Program-made: the position numbers and the translations under genes
Notes under the pieces: model-generated
The model's database searches: none
The model's input: only the letters and a program-made list of their open reading frames with translations
Told to the model about the DNA's origin: nothing
Shown here: one piece after another, positions 45,620-56,700 of the stretch
Position numbering within the stretch: the first letter of the stretch is position 1
Layout: each line of letters starts with the position of its first letter
Source: Pseudoclavibacter triregionum
GTDB lineage: Bacteria; Actinomycetota; Actinomycetes; Actinomycetales; Microbacteriaceae
Direction: 5' to 3'
Assembly (NCBI GenBank): GCA_910822395.1
Contig: OU365335.1
Span: 1,364,001-1,428,000 of the forward strand
DNA: 64,000 bases

Positions 45620-47089
45620 GTGAACCCGAAGCACGACGGCAGGAAGCCCGAGCACGACGCCGCCTCGCCCGCCGACGCCCCCGCCCCGCACCCCGAGCTC
45701 GCCGTCGACGCGGGCTCGGGCGGCGGCGTCTCCGCGCCCGCGGGCATCCCCGTGAGCGGCTCGATCTTCGCCGACCAGGGCGAGCTCGGCGAGCTGCCGA
45801 CCCGCGAGCTGCCGACCGAGCCGCTCGACGCCGACACCGCCTAGCAGCTCGTCCACGACGAGGCGATGCTCGACGGCAACGCGCGCCTCAGCCTCGCGAC
45901 CTTCGTCGGCACCTGGATGGAGGAGCCCGCGCGCCGCCTCTACGCCGAGACCGTCGACAAGAACCTCATCGACAAGGACGAGTACCCGCGCACGGCCGAG
46001 ATCGAGCAGCGCTGCTGGCGCATCCTCGCCGGCGTCTGGAACGCCCTCGACGTCGAGCGCGCCCTCGGGATGAGCACGATCGGCTCCTCCGAGGCGTGCA
46101 TGCTCGGCGGCCTCGCGCTGAAGAAGCGCTGGCAGGCGCGCCGCGGCGACCCGTCCGCGCGCCCGAACCTCGTCATGTCGAGCGCCGTCCAGGTGTGCTG
46201 GGAGAAGTTCTGCGCCTACTGGGACGTCGAGCCGCGCTACGTCCCCGTGACCGACGAGCATCCCGTGCTCGACGGCGACGGCCTCGACGAGCTCGTCGAC
46301 GAGGACACGATCGGCGTCGTCGGCATCCTCGGCGTCACCTACACGGGCGCCTACGAGCCGATCGCCGGGATCGCGAAGGCCCTCGACCGCATCCAGGAGG
46401 AGCGGGGGCTCGACATCCCGATCCATGTCGACGCGGCCTCCGGCGGCTTCGTCGCGCCGTTCACCGAGCCCGAGCTCGAGTGGGACTTCCGCGTCGAGCG
46501 CGTCGCGTCGATCAACGCCTCGGCGCACAAGTACGGGCTCGTGTACCCCGGCCTCGGCTGGATCGTGCGGCGCGACGAGGCCCTCGTGCCCGAGGAGATG
46601 ATCTTCCACGTCGCGTACCTCGGCGGCGACCTCCCCAACCTCGGCCTCAACTTCACGCGCCCCGGCGCGCAGGTGCTGTTCCAGTACTACATGCTCCTGC
46701 GCCTCGGCCGCCGCGGCTTCGAGGAGCTCCAGACGGCGACGCGCGGCACGGCCCAGTGGATCGCCGACCGCATCGGCGAGATGCCCGAGTACCGGCTCGT
46801 GCAGGAGCGCGTCGACCTCCCCGTCATCGCGTGGGCGATGGACGATCCGGACGCCGAATGGACGCTCTCCGACGTCTCCGACCGGCTCCGGATGTCCGGA
46901 TGGATCGTGCCGGCGTACCCCATGCCGGAGGACCTCGCGGACCGCTGGGTGCTCCGCGTCGTCGTCCGCCACGGCTTCGGCCGCGGCCTCGCCGCGGACT
47001 TCGTCGCGGACCTCCGCCGCGTGACGAGCGAGCTCGCGAGCGGGATGCTGCCGGGCGGGCGGCGCGGGGAGAGCGGGTTCCACCACTAG
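45620..47089 (+). pseudogene. gad: Glutamate decarboxylase with in-frame amber codon and lost 5' end
   Basis: Glutamate decarboxylase turns glutamate into GABA and consumes a proton. The PLP fold is present: SINASAHKYGLVYPG with the PLP lysine at codon 46529, and HVDAASGGFVAPF. The conserved AYQLVHDE-MLDGNARLNLATF region reads DTA-stop-QLVHDEAMLDGNARL, so TAG at 45842-45844 replaces the tyrosine. The frame upstream has no ATG and enters the island junction; it includes KPKHDE-like repeats (45575-45655). ATG 45866, with a weak GAGG before it, could restart a version without about 45 residues. Backbone codon use. Confidence 0.75.
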
Positions 47090-47268
47090 GCGAGCGGATG
47101 CGCCCGACCCTCCGGAAGGGCGACGGAGGGCCGCGAGCTCGCCTCCGGCGCATCCACGCGCTCCGGTAGCCTGGCTCTCGGCTCGACGTCGAGCCGTTCT
47201 GACCGGGACGGGCCGGCGCGGCCCCGCCCGCGAGCTCGCGCGGCGGCACGCACCCCATAAGGAGAGCC

Positions 47269-49581
47269 ATGCCCCCGAAGCTGCTGCGCGCCATCCGCGC
47301 CGCGCTCGCCCGACCCCGCTCGCTCCTGTCCGTCCTCGCCCTCGGCCTCATCGCCGTCCTCCTCGGCGGCACGACGGCCGGAGCGGCCCAGGCGCTCGCC
47401 GCGCCCGCCGCCAAGCCCGCGGCCTCCGCCGTGCAGGGCCAGACCTTCGTCATCGCCAGCGACACGACCTGGGCGCCGTTCGAGTTCGAGCAGAACGGCG
47501 AGATCAAGGGCATCGACATGGATCTCATCCGTGCGATCGCCAAGGACCAGGGCTTCACCGTCGACATCCAGCGCATCGGCTTCGACGGCGCGCTCCAGGC
47601 CGTGCAGGCCGGCCAGGCCGACGCCGTCATCGCCGGCATGTCGATCACCGACGAGCGCAAGAAGACCTTCGACTTCTCGAACCCGTACTTCGACTCCGGC
47701 GTGCAGATGGCCGTCGCCGAGTCGAACACGACGATCAACGGCTACGCCGACCTCAAGGGCCAGGTCGTCGCCGCGAAGAACGGCACCGAGTCCTTCGACT
47801 TCGCGACGAAGATGTGCGAGAAGAACGGCTGCACCGTCCGCGGGTTCCAGGACACGGCCGATGTCTACAACGACGTCCAGACCGGCAACTCGGCCGCGAT
47901 CTTCGACGACTACCCGATCATCGCCTACGGCATCAAGACCGGCGAGGTGAAGCTGCGCATCGTCACCGAGCGCGAGCGCGGCTCGTCCTACGGCATCGCC
48001 GTGAACAAGGGCCAGAACGCGGAGCTGCTCGCCGCGATCAACGAAGGCCTCAAGAACGTCGTCGCCTCCGGCGAGTACCAGCGCATCCTCGCGGAGTACC
48101 TCGGCGACGAGGCGCCCGACGCGACGAAGATCGGCCACGGCGCGATCTCGCTCGGCAACCAGACGATCCCGGAGGACGGCGGGCCCGGCACGCTCCCGCA
48201 GAACCCGCTCTTCCCCGTCGACACCCCGGTCACGAAGGGCACCTTCGTCATCGCGACCGATACGACCTTCGCGCCCTTCGAGTTCCAGCAGGACGGCAAG
48301 GACGTGGGCATCGACCTCGATCTGCTTCGCGCGATCGCCGCGAACCAGGGCTTCGCGGTCGAGATCCGGCCGCTCGGCTTCGACGCCGCGCTCCAGGCCG
48401 TGCAGTCGGGCCAGGCGGACGCCGTCATCGCGGGCATGTCGATCACCGACAAGCGCAAGGAGATCTTCGACTTCTCCGACCCGTACTTCGAGTCGGGCGT
48501 GCAGATGGCCGTGCCGAAGTCGAACACGACGATCACGAGCTACGCCGACCTCGCTGGCCAGGTCGTGGCCGTGAAGACGGGCACCGAGGGCGCCACGTTC
48601 GCGCAGTCGCTCGCCGAGCAGCACGGCTTCGAGATCCACCAGTTCGCCGACTCCGCTGACATGTACAACGAGGTCCTCACCGGCAACGCCGTCGCGGCGT
48701 TCGAGGACTACCCCGTCCTCCAGTACGGCATCCAGCAGGGCCTCGAGCTCAAGACCGTCACCGAGCCCGAGAAGGGCGCCTCGTACGGCTTCGCCGTGAA
48801 CAAGGGCCAGAACGCCGAGCTGCTCGCGATGTTCAACGAGGGCCTCGCGGCGGCCAAGGACACGGGCGTCTACCAGGCCATCCTCGACCGCTACCTCAAG
48901 AGCGAGGACGATGCGGCTGCGGCCGGCAACGGTGGCTTCCTCGGCCTGGTCGGCCAGGCGATGCCGGCGCTGCTCGCGGGCCTCGGCTACACGCTCATCG
49001 CGACCGGCCTCTCGATCGTCTTCGCGATGCTGCTGGGCCTGCTCTTCGGCTTCCTCAAGCTCTCGAGCAACCCCGTGCTCCGATTCCTCGCGAGCGGTTA
49101 CGTGAACATCTTCCGCGGCACCCCGGTGCTCGTGCAGGCGTTCTTCTTCTACTTCGGAGTGCCGGCCGTGACCGGCATCACCCTCGACGCCCTCACCGCG
49201 GGCGTCATCACGCTGAGCCTCAACGCTGGCGCCTACATCACCGAGATCGTCCGCGGCGGCATCCAGTCGGTCGATCCGGGCCAGATGGAGGCGAGCCGCT
49301 CGCTCGGCCTCGGCTGGGGCAAGTCGATGCGGAAGGTCGTCCTCCCGCAGGCGCTGAAGATCATGACGCCCTCGCTCATCAACCAGTTCATCATCACGCT
49401 CAAGGACACGTCCCTCCTCTCGGTGCTCGGCCTCGCCGAGCTCACCTACCAGGGCCGGATCATCATCGCCTCGACCTTCCGATCCTTCGAGATCTGGATC
49501 ATGGTCGGCGCGGTGTACTTCATCGTCATCTGGCTCCTCACCGTGCTCTCGAACTACGCAGACAGGAAGCTCAACAAGTGA
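47269..49581 (+). CDS. Amino-acid ABC transporter: two binding domains fused to permease
   Basis: A 770-residue fusion. After a signal segment ([20 protein letters not shown]) come two solute-binding domains of the polar amino-acid type: about 58-290 ([14 protein letters not shown]) and about 324-548 ([14 protein letters not shown]). They are clearly duplicates, each with the motifs [12 protein letters not shown] and [11 protein letters not shown] HisM-type permease with about five spans starts near 560 and contains the EAA loop [20 protein letters not shown]. Layout matches GlnPQ of lactic bacteria. Substrate is probably glutamine or glutamate. GGAGA precedes the ATG, and it overlaps the ATPase gene. 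Confidence 0.92.
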   Translation: MPPKLLRAIRAALARPRSLLSVLALGLIAVLLGGTTAGAAQALAAPAAKPAASAVQGQTFVIASDTTWAPFEFEQNGEIKGIDMDLIRAIAKDQGFTVDIQRIGFDGALQAVQAGQADAVIAGMSITDERKKTFDFSNPYFDSGVQMAVAESNTTINGYADLKGQVVAAKNGTESFDFATKMCEKNGCTVRGFQDTADVYNDVQTGNSAAIFDDYPIIAYGIKTGEVKLRIVTERERGSSYGIAVNKGQNAELLAAINEGLKNVVASGEYQRILAEYLGDEAPDATKIGHGAISLGNQTIPEDGGPGTLPQNPLFPVDTPVTKGTFVIATDTTFAPFEFQQDGKDVGIDLDLLRAIAANQGFAVEIRPLGFDAALQAVQSGQADAVIAGMSITDKRKEIFDFSDPYFESGVQMAVPKSNTTITSYADLAGQVVAVKTGTEGATFAQSLAEQHGFEIHQFADSADMYNEVLTGNAVAAFEDYPVLQYGIQQGLELKTVTEPEKGASYGFAVNKGQNAELLAMFNEGLAAAKDTGVYQAILDRYLKSEDDAAAAGNGGFLGLVGQAMPALLAGLGYTLIATGLSIVFAMLLGLLFGFLKLSSNPVLRFLASGYVNIFRGTPVLVQAFFFYFGVPAVTGITLDALTAGVITLSLNAGAYITEIVRGGIQSVDPGQMEASRSLGLGWGKSMRKVVLPQALKIMTPSLINQFIITLKDTSLLSVLGLAELTYQGRIIIASTFRSFEIWIMVGAVYFIVIWLLTVLSNYADRKLNK

Positions 49582-50360
49582 CCGACACCGAGAAGACGCC
49601 GTTCACGGCGCGCATCGACCTGCCCAACGCCGGCAAGCGCATCGAGGTGCAGGAGCTGCGCAAGTCGTTCGGGAAGAACGAGGTGCTCAAGGGCATCGAC
49701 CTCACGATCGGCAACGGCGAGGTCGTCGCCGTCATCGGGCCCTCGGGCTCGGGCAAGTCGACGCTCCTGCGCTGCCTCAACCGCCTCGAGGAGGTCACGA
49801 GCGGCCGCGTGCTCATCGACGGCATCGACATCACCTCGAAGGAGACCGATCTCGACAAGGTGCGCCAGCGCATCGGGATGGTCTTCCAGCACTTCAACCT
49901 GTTCCCGCACTTGAGCGTGCTCGAGAACGTCACCCTCGCCCCCGTCGAGCTCGGCAGGATGGGCAAGGCGAAGGCCCGCGAGCGCGGCATGGAGCTGCTC
50001 GAGCGGGTCGGGCTCGGCGAGAAGGCGGATGCCCGCCCGGCGAGCCTCTCCGGCGGCCAGAAGCAGCGCGTCGCGATCGCCCGCGCGCTCGCGATGGACC
50101 CGGAGGTCATGCTCTTCGACGAGGCGACCTCGGCGCTGGACCCGGAGATGGTGGGGGAGGTGCTCCAGGTCATCCGCGACCTCGCGAAGGCGGGCATGAC
50201 CATGGTGCTCGTCACCCACGAGATGGGCTTCGCGCGCGAGGTCGGCGACCGGGTCGTGTTCATGGCCGACGGCGTCGTCGTGGAGCAGGGCCGCCCGTCG
50301 GAGCTCTTCGACGCCCCGCAGCACCAGCGCACGAAGGACTTCCTCTCGAAGGTGCTCTAG
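49578..50360 (+). CDS. Amino-acid ABC transporter ATPase (GlnQ-like)
   Basis: A 260-residue ABC ATPase with Walker [11 protein letters not shown]-loop [18 protein letters not shown] (typical of polar amino-acid systems), signature LSGGQKQR and Walker [18 protein letters not shown] 49578 overlaps the stop of the binding-permease gene (GTGA), so the two are translationally coupled and form one importer. Confidence 0.95.
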   Translation: MTDTEKTPFTARIDLPNAGKRIEVQELRKSFGKNEVLKGIDLTIGNGEVVAVIGPSGSGKSTLLRCLNRLEEVTSGRVLIDGIDITSKETDLDKVRQRIGMVFQHFNLFPHLSVLENVTLAPVELGRMGKAKARERGMELLERVGLGEKADARPASLSGGQKQRVAIARALAMDPEVMLFDEATSALDPEMVGEVLQVIRDLAKAGMTMVLVTHEMGFAREVGDRVVFMADGVVVEQGRPSELFDAPQHQRTKDFLSKVL

Positions 50361-50396
50361 CCCGGGCCTTCTCCGGCCGCTCTCTAGGCCCGCACA

Positions 50397-50449
50397 CGCG
50401 TCCCGGCCTCCCGCCCGCGCGCCCGCGCGGCGGGAGGGACCGGGACGCG
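50397..50449. terminator. Long hairpin after the ABC ATPase gene
   Basis: CGCGTCCCGG (50397-50406) pairs with CCGGGACGCG (50440-50449), and inside CTCCCGCC pairs with GGCGGGAG. It lies 36 bases after the ATPase stop and before the DUF2087 gene. There is no strong T-run (CGTTCTGG follows), but position suits a terminator. Confidence 0.6.
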
Positions 50450-50472
50450 CGCCGTTCTGGGGGGATGCAGGC

Positions 50473-50955
50473 ATGCGCGATGAGCTTCGTCCCGTCCGGT
50501 CCTTCCTCGCGATGCTGCGGCGACCGCAGCTGCGGCATGCCGTCGGCGGGCTGCTCGCCGAGTCGCCGGGCGCCGCCGACGCGCCCGAGCTCGCGGCCCT
50601 CGAGCAGATCGGCGCGGCCGAGCGCGACGGCGTGGGCCTGCGGCTGCGTGAGGGCTTCCTCGAGGAGGCGGTCGCGGCGCTCGACGCCCGGCTCGGTCCG
50701 CTCGCGGTGCTCGACGGCGAGCGCGTCGCCCTCGGCGACCTCGGCCCCTCGCAGGTCGACGACGCCGTCGCCCGCGTCGTCGAGCGGGTCGTGGCGCCGG
50801 CGGAGACGCTCGACGAGCGCGCGCTCGGCGATCGCCTCGGGCTCTTCGTCGCCGACGTCGCGTTCTTCCGCCGGCACGCGTGCGATCTCGGCCTCCTCGA
50901 GCGGGAGGCGGACGGCTCGGCGTATCGGCGCCCGAAGGGCGCGCTGCGACCCTGA
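50473..50955 (+). CDS. DUF2087 domain protein
   Basis: A 160-residue soluble protein. Its second half (DERALGDRLGLFVADVAFFR, RHACDLGLLEREADGSAYRR) matches DUF2087, a small domain with the pattern D-x-x-x-x-RR-x-x-C/V-D-x-x-x-L-x-R-x-x-x-G-x-x-Y-x-R often found in regulators. The first half looks like a degenerate helical winged-helix segment (MLRRPQLRHAVGGLLA). Role unknown; likely nucleic-acid binding. Confidence 0.65.
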   Translation: MRDELRPVRSFLAMLRRPQLRHAVGGLLAESPGAADAPELAALEQIGAAERDGVGLRLREGFLEEAVAALDARLGPLAVLDGERVALGDLGPSQVDDAVARVVERVVAPAETLDERALGDRLGLFVADVAFFRRHACDLGLLEREADGSAYRRPKGALRP

Positions 50956-51004
50956 TCTCGGGCGCCGGCTCGCAAGGTCCGCGCCGGGTGGGAGGATGGC
51001 GGGC

Positions 51005-51565
51005 ATGAGCGAGCAGCCTCCGCAGGCCGGGTCCGAGCGCCTCGAGCCCACCTTCATCGCCGTCCCGTGGACGGACGAGCGCGCCGTCGCCATCCGCGAT
51101 GAGTTCGACGCCGAGATGGACTCCCGCTACTGGGATCCGGACGCCCCGCCCGCCCCGCCGGAGGTGGCGCAGATGCTCAGCGAGGTCTTCGAGACCCGGC
51201 CCGAGGAGCTCGTCGAGTCGATCCTCCTCATCGACCCGGACGGCGAGCCCGCCGGCCACGGCGCGCTCTTCAGCCGCCCGGAGCCGCGCACCCTCGAGCT
51301 GCGGAAGGTCGCCATCCGCCCCGCCTACCGCCGCCGCGGCCACGCCCGGAAGCTCCTCGCCGAGCTCGAGCGGCGGGCCGTCGAGCGCGGCGCGGAGCGG
51401 ATCGTCCTCGACACGGGCCCCAAGCAGCCCGACGCCATCGCCCTCTACGACGCCGTCGGCTACCGGCGCATCGCGCCCTTCCCGCCCTACGACCGGCTCG
51501 GCGAGGGCGGCGCGATCTGCTTCGACGTCGACCTGGCGGCCCGCGCGGCCGAGGGCGGGCGCTAG
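51005..51565 (+). CDS. GNAT family N-acetyltransferase
   Basis: A 186-residue acetyltransferase. The acetyl-CoA loop is IRPAYRRRGHARKLLAELER, followed by IVLDTGPKQPDAIALYDAVG and YRRIAPFPPYDR. The substrate is not evident. ATG 51005 lies 7 bases after GAGGAT, so the start may be leaderless. It is convergent to the symporter gene, with a long hairpin between. Confidence 0.85.
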   Translation: MSEQPPQAGSERLEPTFIAVPWTDERAVAIRDEFDAEMDSRYWDPDAPPAPPEVAQMLSEVFETRPEELVESILLIDPDGEPAGHGALFSRPEPRTLELRKVAIRPAYRRRGHARKLLAELERRAVERGAERIVLDTGPKQPDAIALYDAVGYRRIAPFPPYDRLGEGGAICFDVDLAARAAEGGR

Positions 51566-51617
51566 CCCCGATCTTCCGCACGGCCGGGCGCCAGCCCCCC
51601 GCGTCGACCCGCGCACG

Positions 51618-51660
51618 ACGACGGCGCCCGCCGCGCATCATGCGCGGCGGGCGCCGTCGT
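51618..51660. terminator. Bidirectional terminator with perfect 20-bp stem
   Basis: ACGACGGCGCCCGCCGCGCA (51618-51637) pairs without mismatch with 51641-51660; the loop is TCA. It lies between the convergent GNAT and symporter genes, 52 and 25 bases from their stops. Confidence 0.7.
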
Positions 51661-51685
51661 GGCGAGGCCCTCGAGGACCGGTCCG

Positions 51686-53194
51686 CTAGCGGCCCGCCGT
51701 CGATCCCGCGAGCTCGACCTCGGCGGCCTCGGCGTCCCCGCGGTGCGCGCCGAGCACGTCATCCGTCGCCTCGTCGGAGCGGCTCACGTCGATCGCGTCG
51801 CCCGCCGGCTCGTCGTCGCCGAGTCCCTCGAAGGCGTCCGGCGCGTCGTAGACGGCCTGGTCGAGGATGCCCTCGCGCTTCGCGACGATGGCCGGCACGA
51901 GCGCCTGGCCCGCGACGTTGAGCGCCGTCCGGAGCATGTCGATGATCGGGTCGACGGCGAGGAGCAGGCCCACGCCCTCGAGCGGGAGTCCGAGCGTCGA
52001 GAGGGTGAGCGTGAGCATGACCGTCGCCCCCGTGACGCCCGCGGTCGCGGCCGAGCCGAGCACCGAGACGAGCGCGATGAGCGCGTAGTGGAGCGGCTCG
52101 AGCTGGATGCCGTAGAAGTTCGCGACGAAGATCGCGGCGATCGCGGGGTAGATCGCGGCGCAGCCGTCCATCTTCGTCGTGGCGCCGAGCGGCACCGCGA
52201 AGGAGGCGTACGCCTTCGGCACGCCGAGGTTCTCGATCGCCACGGCGCGCGTCACCGGCATCGTGCCGAGCGAGGAGCGGGAGGCGAAGCCGAGGGCGAC
52301 CGCCGGCCACACGCCCGAGAGGAAGCGGCGCACCGAGAGGCCGTGGAGCTTCGCGAGGATCGGGTAGACGACGAAGCCGATGATCGCGATGCCGATGACG
52401 ATCGCGACGACGAAGGTGCCGAGCGAGCCGAGCGCCGACCATCCGTAGCTCGCGACCGCGTTGCCGATGAGGCCGGCCGTGCCGATCGGGGCGAGGAGGA
52501 TGATCCACCAGAGCACCTTCTGCACGATCGCGAGGAGCGACTCCGAGAGCGCGAGGAAGGGCTTCGCCTTCTCTCCGACCTTGAGCGCGGCGATGCCGAC
52601 GGCGATCGAGATGACGAGCACCTGGAGCGCGTCGAAGGAGAGCACCGGCTTCTCGTCGCGCATCGAGGCGCCGAGTCCGAGGAAGTTGCCCGGCACGAGG
52701 CCGCGGAGGAAGTCGAACCAGCCGCCCGTCGTCGAGGGGGCCTTCGGGGTGCCGGCGGCGATCTGGCCGGCCCCCGGCTGGAGCACGAGGCCGACGGCGA
52801 TGCCGACGACGACGGCGATGAGCGCCGTGATGCCGAACCAGAGCAGCGTCTTCCACGCGAGCGAGGCGGCGTTCGCGACGCCGCGCAGCTGCGAGATCGA
52901 GGAGACGACGGCGAGGAAGATGAGCGGCGGGACGATCGCCTTGAGGAGCGTCACGAAGCTCGAGCCGACGGTCTGGAGCGTCACCGTGAGCCAGTTCGGG
53001 CCGAGCGAGCCGTCGGCGGCGGGCACCTTGCCGATCGCGACGGCGGCGAGGCCGAGGAGGACGCCCGCGGCGAGGCCGATGAGGATCCAGGCGGAGAAGG
53101 GGATGCGGAGGCGGCGGCGCGGCGCGGCGGCCGCGCCCGAGGGCACGGCCGGGTCGGCGTCGGCGGCCGAAGGGGGAGTCGTCGAGGAGGTCAT
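51686..53194 (-). CDS. Dicarboxylate/amino acid:cation symporter
   Basis: A 502-residue DAACS family transporter (GltP/DctA/SstT type) that imports acidic amino acids or dicarboxylates with sodium or protons. The family motifs are FASRSSLGTMPVT (serine-rich hairpin), LGATTKMDGCAAIYPAIAAI (N-M-D-G-like), and VDPIIDMLRTALNVAGQAL. About eight spans are seen. The first 25 residues and last 60 are low-complexity soluble tails. Start at 53194 follows a -10 box by 6 bases. The nearby glutamate decarboxylase and ABC importer fit glutamate use. Confidence 0.93.
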   Translation of the reverse strand: MTSSTTPPSAADADPAVPSGAAAAPRRRLRIPFSAWILIGLAAGVLLGLAAVAIGKVPAADGSLGPNWLTVTLQTVGSSFVTLLKAIVPPLIFLAVVSSISQLRGVANAASLAWKTLLWFGITALIAVVVGIAVGLVLQPGAGQIAAGTPKAPSTTGGWFDFLRGLVPGNFLGLGASMRDEKPVLSFDALQVLVISIAVGIAALKVGEKAKPFLALSESLLAIVQKVLWWIILLAPIGTAGLIGNAVASYGWSALGSLGTFVVAIVIGIAIIGFVVYPILAKLHGLSVRRFLSGVWPAVALGFASRSSLGTMPVTRAVAIENLGVPKAYASFAVPLGATTKMDGCAAIYPAIAAIFVANFYGIQLEPLHYALIALVSVLGSAATAGVTGATVMLTLTLSTLGLPLEGVGLLLAVDPIIDMLRTALNVAGQALVPAIVAKREGILDQAVYDAPDAFEGLGDDEPAGDAIDVSRSDEATDDVLGAHRGDAEAAEVELAGSTAGR

Positions 53195-53206
53195 GTGGGG
53201 ACGCTA
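53195..53206 (-). promoter_or_regulatory. -10 box for leaderless symporter gene
   Basis: TAGCGT on the minus strand (complement of 53201-53206) lies 6 bases before the ATG at 53194. Confidence 0.5.
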
Positions 53207-53314
53207 CGGCGCTCGCGCCCGCTCGCCAATTTCCATGACGGCGCATGAAGCTGTGTGACGTCATCCTCGTCACGGGGAATATCCGAGGCTGCGGATGGCA
53301 GCGGAACCGCGGCG

Positions 53315-53782
53315 TCAGGCGCCGGAAAGCGGCAGCATCCGCCTCACCGCGGCGAGCACGGCGCTGGCCTGCGCCGTCATCTCGCCAGGGGGCACTCGGG
53401 ATGCCGCCTCGTGGCAGGCCGACTCGAACGGTGCGGCCGACAGGCCTTCGGGCAGATGAAGGCGCCACCGCGTGCCCCATGGAGGCCGAGGGATGCCGGC
53501 CGCCTCCAGGTACGACGTCATCTCGGCGTGGACGATCGTATCGTCGTCGTCATCCCCGCCCGGCGCGAGACCGACGTCGTCGCCGACGGCGGGCTGCGCT
53601 CCGCAGCCGGGCGCGGGCTCCCGCGTCACCCAGCTCGGGCCGGCGAGGAAGGCGAGCATCGCGAGCCAGCCGTTGCGGTCCAGGACGAGCGCGCGGGCCG
53701 ACCCATTCGACGTGGAGGATTTCTCCGTTCTTGAGAAGTCGTCCCAAGTCCAAGGCACGAGGGGGTGAATTGCGGAACTCAT
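53315..53782 (-). CDS. Hypothetical protein downstream of hrpA
   Basis: A 155-residue protein starting 8 bases after the hrpA stop, with GGAGGGC upstream inside hrpA, so it could be translated from the hrpA mRNA. It has a tryptophan-rich start (HPLVPWTWDDFSR), a central LVLDRNGWLAMLAFLAGPSW segment, an acidic GGDDDDD loop and a C-terminal helix. No family is recognised. It is less GC-rich than its neighbours, and it may be a recent arrival or a remnant. Confidence 0.5.
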   Translation of the reverse strand: MSSAIHPLVPWTWDDFSRTEKSSTSNGSARALVLDRNGWLAMLAFLAGPSWVTREPAPGCGAQPAVGDDVGLAPGGDDDDDTIVHAEMTSYLEAAGIPRPPWGTRWRLHLPEGLSAAPFESACHEAASRVPPGEMTAQASAVLAAVRRMLPLSGA

Positions 53783-53789
53783 TCCTGCC

Positions 53790-56700
53790 TCAGCCCTCCG
53801 CGAGCGCCTGGCGGAGGCGCTTCACCGAGACGGTCTCCGCCGTGCCGAGCTGCTGGGCGAAGAGCGAGACGCGGAGCTCCTCGAGCATCCAGCGGGCGCG
53901 GACGAGGCGATCCGGCGCATCGTCGGGCAGCGGGATCGACCCGCCCGCCTCCTCGAAGAGGCCGATCGCCTGCTGGATCTGCTGCAGGCCCGCGCGCTCG
54001 AGCGCCGGGTTCTCGCGCACGCGCTCGAGGCGGTGCGTCGCCGCCTTGAGGTAGCGCGGGAAGTGGCGCAGCCGAGCGATGCCCGCGTCGCGCACGAAGC
54101 CGGGGCGGATGAGCCCGTCGAGCTGGGCGCGCGCGTCGGAGAGCGAGGGGAGGACGCTGCGGTGGTTCGCGCCCTTGAGCGCGGCCTCGGCCTTCCGCCA
54201 CTCGCCGAGGATCGCCGCGAGCCGCTTCGCCTCGTCGAAGAGCGCGTCGACGACGCGGGCGTTGAGCTCGTCGCGGAGCCGCTCGAACTCGGCGCGCGTG
54301 CGCACCATCGGGTCGGGCGCGGCCGCGAGCGTCTCGGCGGCGAGGGCGAGGACGACGTCCTCGAGGAGCGCCTGAACGCTCGGGTACGGGCTCGCGGTGA
54401 GGAGGAGCTTCTCCTGCGCTGTGAGGTGCTCCTGCACGTAGCTCACGGGGGAGGGGACGGACTTCGCGAGGAGGCGCCGCAGCGCCTTCGGGTGCTCGCG
54501 GGCCTGGTCCTCCGCGGTCGTCACGACGCCGAGGTCGACGCGGCCGCCCTTCGCGAGGCGCAGCGCCGGGTAGGCGCGGATGACGCCCGACTTCCTCCGC
54601 AGGTCGACGTAGGCGGGGAGCTCGTGGACGGGGAAGGTCGAGACGTCGGTCTGCTCGAGGTCGGGGGAGACGGCGTCGGAGGCATCGTCGCGCGTGGATG
54701 CGCCGGAGCCCGCGGCGGGGGCCGAGGCCGCGCCCTTGCCGACGCCGGACCCCTTGACCGAGCCCGCGCCGGCTCCGAGCCCCGTCGCCTCGCGCGCCGC
54801 CCGTACGAGCGACGCCTCCGCCGCGCGCTTGAGCCGCGACTGCAGCTCGAGGAGCTCCTCGCCCGCGCCGAGCTCGCGGCCCCGGTCATCCAGCACCCGA
54901 AATCGCATGCGCAGATGCGCCGGCACCTTCGCCCACTCGAACTCCTCGACGTCGAAGCGGATGCCCGCCGCCGTCTGCATGACGCCGCGGAGCGTCTCGT
55001 CGAGCGGCCCCGGGGGCTCTTCGCCGAGATCCGGCCGGAACTCGCCGAGCGGGCGCGTGCCGCCGCCCTTCCCGAGCGGGACGGGGGCGGCGAGGAGCGT
55101 CTCGGCCCAGTCGGCCGCCGGCACGAAGCTGCGGCGGATGGCCTTCGGGAGCGACCGCAGGAGCGCCGTCACGAGCTCGGCGCGCATGCCAGGCACCTGC
55201 CAGTCGAACCCGACCGGGTCGAGGCGGGCGAGCAGCGGCAGCGGGATCTGCGCCGTCACGCCGTCGTCGGCCGCGCCCGGGTCGAAGCGGTACCGCAGCT
55301 TCAGGCGCTGGTCGCCCTGCCGCCACTGCGTGGGGAAGCGATCCGCGTCGGCCTCGGCGTCGGCCTCGTCCTCGAGGAGGTCGCCGCGGCGCATGGTGAG
55401 CAGCTCCGGCTGATGCTTCTGGGCCTCGCGCCACCACTGCTCGAAGGACGCCTGGGACACGACCTCGTCGGGGAGGCGCTCGTCGTAGAACTCGAAGACG
55501 GCGTCGGCATCGTCGCCGAGCACGTCGCGACGGCGCACGCGGTCCTCGAGGGCGGCGAGCTCGCGGCGCAGCTGGGTGTTCCGGCGGTCGAAGGCGTGCG
55601 CGCCCGTCCAGTCGCCCTCGACGAGGGCGTGGCGGATGAAGAGGTCCCTCGCCCAGCGCGGGTCGAAGCGGGCGAGCTGCACGCGCCGGTCGCGGACGAT
55701 CGGCACGCCGTAGAGCGTCACCTGCTCGATCGCGACGGCCTGCCCGAGCTTGCGCTCCCAGTGGGGATCCGAGTGGCGGCGCTTCGCGAGCGGGCCCGCG
55801 AGCTCTTCGGCCCAGGCCGGGTCGATCTTCGCGACGGTGCGGGCGAAGAGGCGGCTCGTCTCGACGAGCTCGGCGGCCATGATCGCGTCGGCGCCCGACT
55901 TCGCGAGGCCGGAGCCGGGGAAGACGAGGAAACGCTGGTTGCGCGCGCCGACGTATTCGCGCTTGAGCTCGTCGCGCACGCCGAGGTGCGAGAGGAGGCC
56001 CGCGAGCACCGACTTGTGGATGGCGTCCGCCCGCGCCCCCGGCTCGTCGTCGCCGTGCGGCTTCTCGACGCGCAGGCCCAGCGAGCTCGACATCTGGCGC
56101 AGCTGCCGGAAGACGTCCTGCCACTCACGGAAGCGGAGGAAGTTGAGGAACTCGTCGCGGCAGAGGCGGCGGAAGGCGCTCGAGCCGAGCTCGCCCGACT
56201 TCGCCTCGAGGTAGCGCCACAGGTTGAGGAGCGTGAGGAAGTCGCTCGTCGGGTCTGTGAAGCGGGCGTGGAGCGAGTCGGCCTTCTGCCGCTGCTCGAG
56301 CGGGCGCTCGCGGATGTCCTGGACGGCGAGCCCCGCGACGATGATGAGGACGTCGCGCGAGACGTCGTGGCGCTTCGACTCGACGACCATCCGGCCGTAG
56401 CGGGGGTCGATCGGGAGGCGCGAGAGCTCGCGGCCGATGCGCGTGAGGCGGGGGCCGGGGGCGGGATGGCGGCGGGCGCGGGGTTCGTGCCCATTTCCGG
56501 CGCCGTCGGCCTCGCCGTCCTTCGCCCCGCCGCGGCGGCCCTTCGCGGGCGCCGGCCCCTCCTCGATCGCGCCGAGCTCGCGGAGGAGGTCGAGGCCGTC
56601 CTTCACGCCGCGCGGGTCGGGCGCCTGGAGGAACGGGAAGCGGTCGATGCCGCCGAGCCCGAGCTCGAGGGCCTGGAGGATGACGCTCGCGAGGTTCGTG

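Noticed and set aside
45842-45844. Amber codon read as pyrrolysine or another recoded residue in gad
   Set aside because: Most genes in this window end with TAG, no PYLIS-like element is seen, and the replaced residue is a conserved tyrosine.
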